A stretch of DNA of 64,000 bases, from assembly GCF_900114925.1 (NCBI RefSeq), contig NZ_FOUR01000002.1:186001-250000 (forward strand), read 5' to 3'. The DNA comes from Marinobacter pelagius. GTDB lineage: Bacteria > Pseudomonadota > Gammaproteobacteria > Pseudomonadales > Oleiphilaceae. The notes beneath the pieces were generated by a model that saw only the letters and a program-made list of their open reading frames with translations, had not been told where the DNA came from and did no database searches. Every line of letters begins with the position of its first letter. Within the stretch, counting starts at the first letter, position 1. A program made the translations under genes and the position numbers. Below, piece by piece: positions 13,086 through 20,835 of the stretch.

Positions 13086-14500
13086 AGCAGGCAGGGCTGG
13101 ACCTGGGCCATGAACTGGTGGTGGATCTATTCGCCGGTGGCGGTGGTGCATCCTGCGGCATTGAGCAGGGCATCGGCCGGCCGGTGGATATCGGCGTAAA
13201 CCACGACCCCATGGCCATCACCATGCACCAGGCAAACCACCCACAAACACGCCACTTCTGTGAGAGCGTGTTCAAGGTTAACCCCGTAGAGGTCACGGGG
13301 AACCAGCCCGTGGGCCTGCTCTGGGCCAGCCCGGATTGCACTCACCACAGCAAAGCCAAAGGCGGCAAGCCTGTCTCGGCCAAACGCCGTGGGCTTGCGT
13401 GGGTCGTCGTGAAATGGGCACGCCGCACCAGGCCCCGGGTGATTATGCTGGAGAACGTGGAAGAGTTTCAGGACTGGGGGCCAGTCATACCGAAACGTGG
13501 CCCCGATGGCGAGGTGGTCACATTCCCGGATGGAAAGCCCCACCTGATCCCCTGCCCGGAGCGGAAAGGCCAAGAGTTCAGGAAGTTCGTTGCCCAGCTT
13601 GAGCGTCTCGGTTACCAGGTGGAATGGCGCCAGCTTCGTGCCTGCGACTACGGCGCCCCAACCATCCGAAAGCGCCTGTTCATGATCGCCCGCCGGGACG
13701 GCCGCAAGATCATTTGGCCAAAGCCCAGCCATGGGCCAGTCGACTCCCTGCCAGTCAAACGCGGTCGAGCCAAGCCCTACCGGACCGCTGCAGAGTGCAT
13801 TGATTGGTCAATTCCGTGCCCGTCTATTTTCACGAGAAAGCGGCCGCTGGCTGAGAATACCCTGCGGCGGATTGCCCAGGGCATGAAGCGGTTTGTCATC
13901 GATGCTGAAGAGCCGTTCATTGTTAATGCGGATGCCTCGATCATCGTGCACACACTGATCGCCATAGATCATGGCAGCGCCAGGAGCGGCTGCAGCTGGA
14001 GTGCACAGGAACCGCTAACCACCATCACAACAGAGAACCGACATGCCCTGGTAACCGCATTCCTGGCCAAGCACTACACCGGTGTGGTTGGTACCGATCT
14101 GAGAAAACCGCTCAGCACAGTTACCACTGTTGACCACCACTCTCTCGTGGCTGCCTTTATGGCCCCGTACTACGGAAGCGGATCGGGAGAGACAGGACGA
14201 GACCTGCGCCAGCCAGCCCCTACTGCCACAACCAAAGATCGGCTGCAGCTGATCACCGTCCAGATCGACGGGGCCACCTATGTAATCACGGATATCGGCA
14301 TGCGGATGCTCAAGCCTCACGAGCTGTTCATGGCTCAGGGTTTCCCAGCGGACTACGTGATATCACCCGAATTCAACGGCAAGCCAATACCAGGGTATGC
14401 CCAGGTCCGGATGTGCGGAAACAGCGTGCCGCCGGTATGGCCGCGAGCCTTGGTTGAGGCCAACTTCGCCCACGAGAAGAAACTGGAGGCCACCGCATGA
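13082..14500 (+). CDS. Phage DNA cytosine-5 methyltransferase
   Basis: This 472-residue protein has a GTG start. Motif I is DLFAGGGGAS (residues ~15-24). The catalytic motif IV reads S-P-D-C-T-H-H-S (Cys86) instead of the usual P-P-C-Q. Motif VI is ENVEEF (~124-129), and motif X ends in GNSVPP. Between about 290 and 405 three related units (EPLTTITTENRHALVTAF, KPLSTVTTVDHHSLVAAF, QPAPTATTKDRLQLITV) lie where the target-recognition region is expected. No restriction endonuclease is nearby, so it is an orphan phage enzyme, probably protecting phage DNA from host restriction. Confidence 0.85.
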   Translation: MKQAGLDLGHELVVDLFAGGGGASCGIEQGIGRPVDIGVNHDPMAITMHQANHPQTRHFCESVFKVNPVEVTGNQPVGLLWASPDCTHHSKAKGGKPVSAKRRGLAWVVVKWARRTRPRVIMLENVEEFQDWGPVIPKRGPDGEVVTFPDGKPHLIPCPERKGQEFRKFVAQLERLGYQVEWRQLRACDYGAPTIRKRLFMIARRDGRKIIWPKPSHGPVDSLPVKRGRAKPYRTAAECIDWSIPCPSIFTRKRPLAENTLRRIAQGMKRFVIDAEEPFIVNADASIIVHTLIAIDHGSARSGCSWSAQEPLTTITTENRHALVTAFLAKHYTGVVGTDLRKPLSTVTTVDHHSLVAAFMAPYYGSGSGETGRDLRQPAPTATTKDRLQLITVQIDGATYVITDIGMRMLKPHELFMAQGFPADYVISPEFNGKPIPGYAQVRMCGNSVPPVWPRALVEANFAHEKKLEATA

Positions 14501-14539
14501 TCACCACCAAAAACGTCACCACACGGGGAGAAATAAGCC

Positions 14540-15619
14540 ATGGGTCTTAAAACCGGAATTGAGTGGACCGAATCCACATGGAACCCGATCCGAGGTTGCT
14601 CCCGAGTGAGCGAAGGGTGCCGAAACTGCTACGCAGAGACCGTAGCAAAGCGATTTTCCAGCCCCGGCCAGCCATACGAAGGGCTGATCGCCAAAGGCGG
14701 ACAGTGGAACGGGCAGGTCAGCCTGGTGGAGCACAAGCTTGATGAGCCCTGTCGCTGGACTAAGCCCCGCCGGATCTTCGTGAATAGCATGAGTGATCTG
14801 TTTCATCCAGACGTATCCTTCGAAGAGATCGCCGGCATCTTCGGAATCATGGCGGCCGCGTCCTGGCACACGTTCCAGGTGCTCACCAAGCGGCCAGAAA
14901 GGATGCTGGAATTCTTCCAATGGATTGACGATCACCCTGAGCGCCCGCTCTTCGATAGCAAGCAGTTACAGCAAAAGTTTCCAGACCACGACTGGCGACC
15001 ATTCTTCCTCGCAGATAAAGCGTCTCAGATCTTGCCAAGCAAGGGCGAGAGCCTACGGGTTGAACTGCGGGATGGCTGGCCACTGAAGAACGTTTGGCTT
15101 GGCGTGAGCGTTGAGGATCAGGCAACAGCAAACGAGCGAATCCCGCTTTTGCTGAGCGCGCCGGCAGCTGTTCGATGGATCAGCGCCGAGCCATTACTTG
15201 GCTCAGTAATGTTGCGCCCCTTTCTGAAACGTGGAGATCACGAACTACGGGAAATGGACCCGATGGCCGCTGCGATGCTTTCTCAGGGAGAGCAGGAAGG
15301 GAGTGCATGGGTCAGGCCGGCGATTGATTGGGTGGTTGTTGGAGGAGAATCCGGAACCAACGCCCGCCCCATGCATCCAGATTGGGCAAGGACCCTGCGT
15401 GATCAATGCCAGGAAGCTGGCGTTCCGTTTCTGTTCAAGCAGTGGGGTGAGTTCGCGCCGTCCCCTGACGGTGGGCTGCCTGATGACTTGCCGGATTCGG
15501 CTGGCTACTACTTCGATCCTCCCCATCCGCCCGGGAAAACTTGGCGATTCGGTAAGAAGCGAGCCGGGCGGTTGCTGGATGGTGAAACCTGGAATCAGTA
15601 CCCAGGAGTAGACCAATGA
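14540..15619 (+). CDS. Phage Gp37/Gp68 family protein (DUF5131)
   Basis: The product is 359 residues. The start IEWTESTWNPIRGCSRVSEG is highly characteristic of the family. The Cys cluster C-x6-C-x2-C (Cys20, Cys27, Cys30) is radical-SAM-like and could bind an iron-sulphur cluster. Later blocks RIFVNSMSDLFH, FQVLTKRPERM, WLGVSVEDQATANERI, WISAEPLLG, WVVVGGESGTNARPM and CQEAGVPFLFKQWGE are all family hallmarks. The family occurs in phages and defence islands; its reaction is not established to my knowledge. It is bracketed by a 12-bp direct repeat (14497-14508 and 15616-15627). Confidence 0.85.
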   Translation: MGLKTGIEWTESTWNPIRGCSRVSEGCRNCYAETVAKRFSSPGQPYEGLIAKGGQWNGQVSLVEHKLDEPCRWTKPRRIFVNSMSDLFHPDVSFEEIAGIFGIMAAASWHTFQVLTKRPERMLEFFQWIDDHPERPLFDSKQLQQKFPDHDWRPFFLADKASQILPSKGESLRVELRDGWPLKNVWLGVSVEDQATANERIPLLLSAPAAVRWISAEPLLGSVMLRPFLKRGDHELREMDPMAAAMLSQGEQEGSAWVRPAIDWVVVGGESGTNARPMHPDWARTLRDQCQEAGVPFLFKQWGEFAPSPDGGLPDDLPDSAGYYFDPPHPPGKTWRFGKKRAGRLLDGETWNQYPGVDQ

Positions 15620-16107
15620 TCACCACCCGCCTCAACTTCCTGATCCAGGCCTACCGCCACAGCAAAGCCCTCATTGGCGATGCCAACCGTGGCCGCGCCC
15701 TACCCGGCCCGGCCTTCCGCATGTGCCACAAAATCCGCCGCGTTGTCTGGGCAGAGATCGAGCGCGTTGCACGCCGCATCAACAAGGCCCGGGCCCAAAA
15801 ACATCAACAACAGGAGGCAGCCATGCCACACCAAACCAGCGACACCGGTGAAAGCGCCACCCACATCAGCCGCCGCACAGACGACAGGGCCATGAGAGAC
15901 ATCATCAGCGCCCTCCAGGAAGGCGCGCACCTCAAGATCCACGCCAAGGTACGCCGCGCCGCCATCGAAGGCCTCCCGGACAAAGACGCTCGCAACGGCC
16001 GCACCATCAGCGCCAGCCGCTGCAAGCGCCTGGCCAAAGAAGGTGTCATCCGGGAGATCGGAATGGACCGCTACGCCATGAACCCGGATTTCAAGCTGGA
16101 GGCCTGA
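15616..16107 (+). CDS. Prophage protein, unknown
   Basis: This 163-residue, very basic protein is coupled to the DUF5131 gene by an ATGA overlap. The N-terminal half is Arg/Lys-rich and helical. The C-terminal ~65 residues (DIISALQEGAHLKIHAKVRR ... ISASRCKRLAKEGVIREIGM) suggest a small winged-helix-like unit. An internal ATG at 15823, preceded by AGGAGGCAGCC, could start a separate 94-residue protein carrying just that C-terminal domain; the two possibilities cannot be separated here. Confidence 0.55.
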   Translation: MITTRLNFLIQAYRHSKALIGDANRGRALPGPAFRMCHKIRRVVWAEIERVARRINKARAQKHQQQEAAMPHQTSDTGESATHISRRTDDRAMRDIISALQEGAHLKIHAKVRRAAIEGLPDKDARNGRTISASRCKRLAKEGVIREIGMDRYAMNPDFKLEA

Positions 16108-16111
16108 CCCG

Positions 16112-16288
16112 ATGGGGATCATCTCAACCACGCTGTACAACCTGATCCCCTTCTACTTAGCAATGGGCCTGTACCTGGTACTGGCCTACCACTGCCACCG
16201 CACGCCCAGCACCCTGGCCATTGTCAGCCAGCTAACCGGCCTTCTGGTGGCCTACTTTTCGATGCAGATTTGGTGGGTAATGCCATGA
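16112..16288 (+). CDS. Small membrane protein of the prophage
   Basis: The frame from ATG 16112 to TGA 16286-16288 encodes 58 residues. Two hydrophobic helices are visible (about residues 8-26, LYNLIPFYLAMGLYLVLAY, and 35-55, LAIVSQLTGLLVAYFSMQI) joined by a short His/Arg loop. It ends in an ATGA overlap with the next gene and starts 4 bases after the previous stop, so it fits the coupled operon. A two-helix topology is common among phage exclusion or lysis-modulating proteins; the function is unknown. Confidence 0.6.
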   Translation: MGIISTTLYNLIPFYLAMGLYLVLAYHCHRTPSTLAIVSQLTGLLVAYFSMQIWWVMP

Positions 16289-17337
16289 ACAAAAGTCAAC
16301 TCAAGGAGCAAGCCAGGAAATACTTCGAGGCCGAAGTGATCATTCCCAAAGGCTACAGCAGCGAGAGAAACGAAAACGGCCTGTATGTTCAGGAAGGCCT
16401 GCAAACCGCATGGCGCAACTTTTTCCGGGGCTATGAATCTGCGTATGACGTCGCCCGCGCTCAGGGTGGTCAGGGTGCGGAGCCAGCCGACAGCCAGTGG
16501 CTGATCCAGATGCGCGGAGATTACCTCACGACTCGCGGCGTGTGGGAGCGACCAGACCATCGGGGCTACACCAACGACATTCACGAGGCGGGCCGGTATT
16601 CAGAAGCTGAGGCAAAAGAAGCGGAGCGAATGCTGCCGAATAAGTGCAAGGCTGTGCGGCTGCCCGTGATCTACACCCAGCCACAGCCCGCCCAAGCGCT
16701 CGCAAGTGGGGAGGTGGAGCCGGTGGCGTGGGTGTCGCCAGCACTTTACGGGTCAAAACTGACATTTCAAAAGCCTGAGCCTCCTGAAGGCTGGGAAGAT
16801 TATGCGGATGACTGGTATTGCCGCCCTCTCATCTACGCCGACACCCAGCCCCAGCCCGCCCAGCAAGGGAGTGTGCCGGAGGGGTTCGCCCTGGTTCCAC
16901 AGTCGATGCTTCTAAGTTACGAAGACATTGAAAATATCATGACTATGACCGGCTGGAATGAAGGCCGCGATGATTTCGGTGAAGGCGTCCTTTGGGTCGG
17001 CAACCTCAAAGATGATGATGGCAACGAAACCTATGGCCTTAATATCAGCTGTATTGAAGTGATGGAGGAAGGCGCACTTCCGGTTAACGAATTCGAGCGC
17101 CCAGCGCTAAAAAACAGCGCAGAGAGCCATGAGTGGGTGAGATGTGACGAGCGCTTGCCGACCGACTCAGATGCCGATTGCGAGGGAAGGATTTGGCTGC
17201 GCTGGCCCAAGGGCGAGACTGAAAGGGTGTTATTCAGAACCACGTCATGGAGATACCTGGCCGACCCGAAAGACTCTTTCATGTGGGCTCGCACCGGCCT
17301 CAAGCGCCCACAACCAACAGCACAGGGAGGTGGGTGA
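16285..17337 (+). CDS. Mosaic early phage protein with DUF551-like C-terminus
   Basis: This 350-residue protein looks assembled from modules. There is an N-terminal helical part (MNKSQLKEQARKYFEAEVI...). Next come repeated linkers with QPQPAQ (near 133 and 188) and segments such as EPVAWVSPALYG and WYCRPLIYADTQ, typical of Ea22-like/ead-type lambdoid proteins. The C-terminal HEWVRCDERLPTDSDADCEG resembles DUF551. These genes are expendable and highly mosaic in lambdoid phages. Start ATG 16285 was chosen because it overlaps the preceding stop. Confidence 0.55.
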   Translation: MNKSQLKEQARKYFEAEVIIPKGYSSERNENGLYVQEGLQTAWRNFFRGYESAYDVARAQGGQGAEPADSQWLIQMRGDYLTTRGVWERPDHRGYTNDIHEAGRYSEAEAKEAERMLPNKCKAVRLPVIYTQPQPAQALASGEVEPVAWVSPALYGSKLTFQKPEPPEGWEDYADDWYCRPLIYADTQPQPAQQGSVPEGFALVPQSMLLSYEDIENIMTMTGWNEGRDDFGEGVLWVGNLKDDDGNETYGLNISCIEVMEEGALPVNEFERPALKNSAESHEWVRCDERLPTDSDADCEGRIWLRWPKGETERVLFRTTSWRYLADPKDSFMWARTGLKRPQPTAQGGG

Positions 17338-17555
17338 TGCAGATCGTTATCCAAAAGTGCCCGCGCTGCATTTGGCATATCAACTGCCCGGAAAATCCCC
17401 ACAAAAGCGGTGTGGTGAAAGATTATCCGCCTCACGGTGACGTTACTCCAATACAGTGTATGCACTGCGGACAAAAAGGCTCGATTCTTCGGGGCACTCA
17501 CTTTGACGTGGACTTTGAGGCAGGGCCGCCAGTCGAGCATGGAGAGGAGTCATGA
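17337..17555 (+). CDS. Small zinc-ribbon-like prophage protein
   Basis: This 72-residue protein has ATG 17337 overlapping the preceding TGA. Two C-x2-C pairs (CPRC near residue 8 and CMHC near 41), with another Cys between, fit a zinc ribbon. Function is unknown. It is coupled to the next gene by ATGA. Confidence 0.55.
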   Translation: MQIVIQKCPRCIWHINCPENPHKSGVVKDYPPHGDVTPIQCMHCGQKGSILRGTHFDVDFEAGPPVEHGEES

Positions 17556-18094
17556 AAAACAGAATAACAGATAAAAGGCGCAAGGAGGGTGACGCTCTTG
17601 AGCGAGAACAAATGCAAGCAAACCTAGAGCGTGATTACGGGCGCAACCGACCAACTCCGCAAGATCAAAAAGAAAACTTGGCTGATCTAATTCTGAAACA
17701 GCGAGATCAGAACGAAGAACTCCGTCAGCAACTCGAACAGGCTCAGGCGCGAGAAGTGGAGCTTCTCACCATCTGCCAGTCTATTCAGCGGGATCTCCTA
17801 TTGCGGGCGGAACCTGACTGGGATGGGAGTGGGCGACAAGTCGTCAACCTGAGTGCCGGCTTCTGGGACGAACTGAACCGGGTCATCGGGAAGTACGATG
17901 ACAGCGCCAGCAAGTCCTTCGATGCCATGATCCTGAGGCAGAAAGCTGAGGTCTTGCGGGCGTCTGTAGATCTGCTGCACAAGAACCCCTATGCGAGGAT
18001 GGCCAGCCCCCACCTTCTGAGGGAAGCGGATCGACTGGATATGGAAGCTCGGGAACTGGACGCCAAGCAGGCGGGAGGCAACCAATGCCAGTAA
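17552..18094 (+). CDS. Coiled-coil prophage protein, unknown
   Basis: The product is 180 residues. Residues ~15-75 are highly charged and Gln-rich (LILKQRDQNEELRQQLEQAQ), a clear coiled coil. The C-terminal third is helical and acidic. It resembles the Ea22-like helical proteins of lambdoid early regions without a firm match. It overlaps the following gene by 10 nt. Confidence 0.5.
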   Translation: MKNRITDKRRKEGDALEREQMQANLERDYGRNRPTPQDQKENLADLILKQRDQNEELRQQLEQAQAREVELLTICQSIQRDLLLRAEPDWDGSGRQVVNLSAGFWDELNRVIGKYDDSASKSFDAMILRQKAEVLRASVDLLHKNPYARMASPHLLREADRLDMEARELDAKQAGGNQCQ

Positions 18095-18306
18095 CCACCC
18101 CGCCCTTTCTCTGCCCGGATGGCAGCAACCCGTGCGGCCGCTACGGCTATTGCGCCTACTGCCCGCACGATGGAAAAGCGAAATCAAAGGAGCGCGCTCG
18201 GAAAGAGCAGTACTGCAATTACCCGGACTGCCAATGCCCCTTTGATCGAGGCCCCGAATTCTTCTGCCTCAAATCGCTCCCCCAGGACCCAGCAGAGATG
18301 AAGTAG
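18085..18306 (+). CDS. Cysteine-rich small prophage protein
   Basis: This 73-residue protein has nine cysteines (CPDGSNPC, YCAYC, YCNYPDCQC, FFCLK), suggesting one or two zinc-binding knuckles. No family is recognised. It starts inside the coiled-coil gene and ends 13 bases before the excisionase. Confidence 0.5.
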   Translation: MPVTTPPFLCPDGSNPCGRYGYCAYCPHDGKAKSKERARKEQYCNYPDCQCPFDRGPEFFCLKSLPQDPAEMK

Positions 18307-18319
18307 TGAGGTAACCACT

Positions 18320-18520
18320 ATGGCAAAACTCATTCCCCTGGAAGAATGGCGAAAGCAGACCTTCGCCGAACCCCGCCCATCCATGCGTGTGTGCTACAAA
18401 TGGGCGAACGAGGGTCACATCGTTGGCGCCCGAAAATACGGCGGCATGTGGTTCGTAGATCCGGACAAGGAAAAACAGACCACCGGCAACCCACTGGTGG
18501 ATAAGGTACTGGCAGGCTGA
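18320..18520 (+). CDS. Excisionase (Xis)
   Basis: This 66-residue protein directly precedes, and overlaps by 1 nt, the integrase gene. The pattern LIPLEEWRKQTF ... PSMRVCYKWANEGHIVGARKYGGMWFVDPDKE is that of a winged-helix phage excisionase: a recognition helix containing 'W-A-N-E-G' and a wing 'G-x-W-F-V'. It should bend DNA at the attachment site and direct integrase towards excision. Co-translation with integrase is expected from the TGATG junction. Confidence 0.85.
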   Translation: MAKLIPLEEWRKQTFAEPRPSMRVCYKWANEGHIVGARKYGGMWFVDPDKEKQTTGNPLVDKVLAG

Positions 18521-19653
18521 TGGCACCGAGAAAACGGCTCAGGAAGAACAAGGATCTGGCGCTGAACCTGTACGCCTACACCAAAAACGGCGTCACCTAT
18601 TTCAGCTACAAGCATCCCAAGACCGGGAAGTACCACCCCATGGGGAGCAACAGGCAGGAAGCCAACGCCGCCGCTCGCCAGCTCAACAGCATACTGATCA
18701 AAGAGTCAGACCTGGTGAGCCAGGTAATGGGCACCGCAAACAAGGACGTAGCCCACCTGATCAAGCGGTACCGGGAAGAATTCGTACCCGGCAAAAAGCT
18801 GGCCGCCGGCACCCTGAAAATACTCGAGTACCGCCTCAACAGGATCGCCCGGGATATCGGCACCCAACCGATCGATGAAGTCGACGTGCCCTACATCGCC
18901 AACTACCTGGACAAGAACTTCCAGCGGGACGCCTACATCAAACACCGCGCCACCCTGATCGACCTGTTCCGGTTCGCCATCATGAAAGGCCTGTACCCAG
19001 CCGAAGCCGGCAACCCGGCAGAAATCACCTACGCCAAGTCCGAATATGAAAAGGCCCGGCGGCGCCTCACTCTGCCCCAGTTCTGGGAGATCCACGAAAA
19101 GGCCGAACCCTGGATGCAGCTCGCCATGGAGATCGCACTGATCACCCTCCAGGGCCGCGCGGAAGTCATCAACATGAAGTTCTCAGACTACCAGGACAAA
19201 ACCCTCCAGGTAGTCCGCCAAAAATCCAGCAAGCACGAACACTCACACTTGAAGATCCACTGCCCCCAGCTGGAAGACATCATCACCCGGGCCAGGCAAT
19301 CCGGCATCGCCAGCCCCTACATCATCCACCGAAGGCCAGAGCGCAAGGTGGAAGCCGAAGGCCGCGACCACTGGACCAAGCTCACACCCAACACCTTCAC
19401 CGCCGAGTTCCGCAAAACCCGGGACAAGTGCAAATGCTTCGAAGCCATGCCCAGGCAGAACCGCCCCACATTCCACGAAATCCGCGCCCTGGGCTCATGG
19501 TTGTACAAAAAGCAAGGGTACGATAACGAGACCTACATCCAGCCGCTCATGGCTCACGCTGATCAGAAAATGACGGAGCATTACCAGCAGGGGCATGAGC
19601 GGCAGTGGGTGATGGTGGAGGCAGGATTAGACCTGAAAGCCGGCGGGAAATGA
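18520..19653 (+). CDS. int: Phage integrase, tyrosine recombinase
   Basis: The product is 377 residues. The N-terminal arm-binding part (~1-60, including NGVTYFSYKHPKTGKYHPMG) is followed by a core-binding SAM-like domain (~70-170) and the catalytic domain. The catalytic Arg is in LITLQGRAEV (near 213), His/Arg are in F-H-E-I-R-A-L (near 318-321), and Tyr is in KMTEHYQQGH (near 353). It ends 121 bases before a tRNA-Val 3' fragment that is the probable attachment core, so the element inserts at that tRNA. Confidence 0.95.
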   Translation: MAPRKRLRKNKDLALNLYAYTKNGVTYFSYKHPKTGKYHPMGSNRQEANAAARQLNSILIKESDLVSQVMGTANKDVAHLIKRYREEFVPGKKLAAGTLKILEYRLNRIARDIGTQPIDEVDVPYIANYLDKNFQRDAYIKHRATLIDLFRFAIMKGLYPAEAGNPAEITYAKSEYEKARRRLTLPQFWEIHEKAEPWMQLAMEIALITLQGRAEVINMKFSDYQDKTLQVVRQKSSKHEHSHLKIHCPQLEDIITRARQSGIASPYIIHRRPERKVEAEGRDHWTKLTPNTFTAEFRKTRDKCKCFEAMPRQNRPTFHEIRALGSWLYKKQGYDNETYIQPLMAHADQKMTEHYQQGHERQWVMVEAGLDLKAGGK

Positions 19654-19774
19654 TTCGAGATATACAGTACGTAATGCGTTGATTTACAATAGCTGCAAAG
19701 TGTGCACGGAAGGCGGGTAATTTAGCGGCTTAATTACTTTGCTTTCAACAGGTTGCAGGCGTTGAAATGCAATT

Positions 19775-19819
19775 TTGACATGGTAGAGGTCCCCAGTTCG
19801 AATCTGGGTGGTCCTACCA
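19775..19819 (+). other. attR: 3' part of tRNA-Val(GAC) duplicated by prophage insertion
   Basis: The sequence begins in the anticodon loop (TTGACAT, anticodon GAC) and continues with the 3' anticodon strand GGTAG. Next come the T arm (CCCAG-TTCGAAT-CTGGG), the acceptor strand TGGTCCT, the discriminator A and CCA. No 5' half is present: the bases upstream (GAAATGCAAT) do not pair with GGTAG. This is what a tyrosine integrase leaves at the far junction, with the intact tRNA at the other end, outside the window. Confidence 0.85.
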
Positions 19820-19836
19820 ATCCTGCCAAAGATTCC

Positions 19837-19870
19837 AAAAGCCGTGCCGGGAAACCAGCACGGCTTTTTT
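19837..19870 (+). terminator. Intrinsic terminator following the tRNA-Val remnant
   Basis: The stem AAGCCGTGC/GCACGGCTT (19839-19847 with 19858-19866) is followed by a T run. It is probably the native terminator of the tRNA gene, left on this side of the insertion. Confidence 0.85.
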
Positions 19871-19917
19871 CTTGTTTATTCTTGCCTTGTGCTCGAGACC
19901 ACCCCATTCTGTAGCTG

Positions 19918-20148
19918 ATGAAAAAACACGAAATAAAAACCCTTCGGGAAAAAAGCCAGGTCGACTCCGTCAAGATCGTCAGATCGCCGTCGGATGCAAC
20001 CGAGTGGGTCGTGCTCATCAAAATACTCGGCGGGCAAAGCTTTTTCCTGATTTCTGACCTTGACGAGGTATGCAGCTATGCATCCCTCGATACCGCAGTC
20101 TCGGAACTGGATGCGTTGGGATTTGCACGGGCGGAAGTCCTGTTTTAA
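19918..20148 (+). CDS. Small conserved hypothetical protein
   Basis: This 76-residue protein is the first chromosomal gene after the prophage. Its alternating beta pattern (EWVVLIKILGGQSFFLISD, then DTAVSELDALGFARAEVLF) suggests a small alpha/beta domain. I recall similar short proteins in Pseudomonas/Marinobacter relatives but no defined function. The ribosome site is weak. It ends 20 bases before the convergent lipocalin gene. Confidence 0.55.
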   Translation: MKKHEIKTLREKSQVDSVKIVRSPSDATEWVVLIKILGGQSFFLISDLDEVCSYASLDTAVSELDALGFARAEVLF

Positions 20149-20168
20149 TCACCAGGCGCCATGAATTC

Positions 20169-20705
20169 TTACTTCTGGTCGCCCGAATGCTTCTGCTGCT
20201 CTACCACGATCAATTCGCTCAGATCGAACCCTTCCGCCTTCGCGCGATCCCTGAATGCCTCCAGTGCCTCATCGCTTACCTCCGGAGTACGTGACAGGAA
20301 CCACAGATAATCCCGGTCATACCCCGTGACAAAGACATAGGAATAGTCCTCCCTATCCAGCTCAAAGACCACGTAGGAGGCATAGAAGGGTCCGAAGAAA
20401 GACACCTTGAGATGACCGGTGTTTTCCCCTTCTACAAACGCCGCCCGGCCATCGGCTTCCTTCCACTTGTCGGCCTCGGCATCGTAACCGCGGTTGATAA
20501 CCTTGATACTGCCATCGTCATTGAGGCTGTATTCGGCACTGACGTTACTCAGGCCCTCCTCGAATGAGTGATCCAGACGGGCGATTTCGTACCAGGTACC
20601 CAGGTAACGCTCGGTATCAAATCCGGTAACCGGCTCAATACCTTCGGGCACACCGGTGCAACCAGCCAGTGCCAAAGCCGTGATTCCTGCCAGGAGTGTT
20701 CTCAT
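20169..20705 (-). CDS. blc: Outer-membrane lipocalin (Blc family)
   Basis: The product is 178 residues. A signal peptide with lipobox (LALAGC, Cys near 16) marks a lipoprotein. The lipocalin signature GTWYEIARLDHSFE lies at about 36-49, and the C-terminal triad region includes YVFVTGYDRDYLWFLSRTP. Length and motifs fit bacterial Blc, an outer-membrane lipocalin that binds lyso-phospholipids or fatty acids under envelope stress. It is a single gene divergent from the pseudouridine synthase. Confidence 0.9.
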   Translation of the reverse strand: MRTLLAGITALALAGCTGVPEGIEPVTGFDTERYLGTWYEIARLDHSFEEGLSNVSAEYSLNDDGSIKVINRGYDAEADKWKEADGRAAFVEGENTGHLKVSFFGPFYASYVVFELDREDYSYVFVTGYDRDYLWFLSRTPEVSDEALEAFRDRAKAEGFDLSELIVVEQQKHSGDQK

Positions 20706-20835
20706 GATGACCAGCCTGTTTCGTGGATTTACAAAGAGGTACGCTCGAAGTGTCGTGGAGTTTTCTCGGGATGGTATGCAATTTCCATTATAATCCCCCG
20801 GATTATCAGCCTCTTTCAGAGTCCAACCTTACACT

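Noticed and set aside
14497..14550. 17-codon frame after the methyltransferase
   Set aside because: It appears to be a duplicated start of the 15616 gene, ended at once by TAA; it is too short and not conserved-looking.
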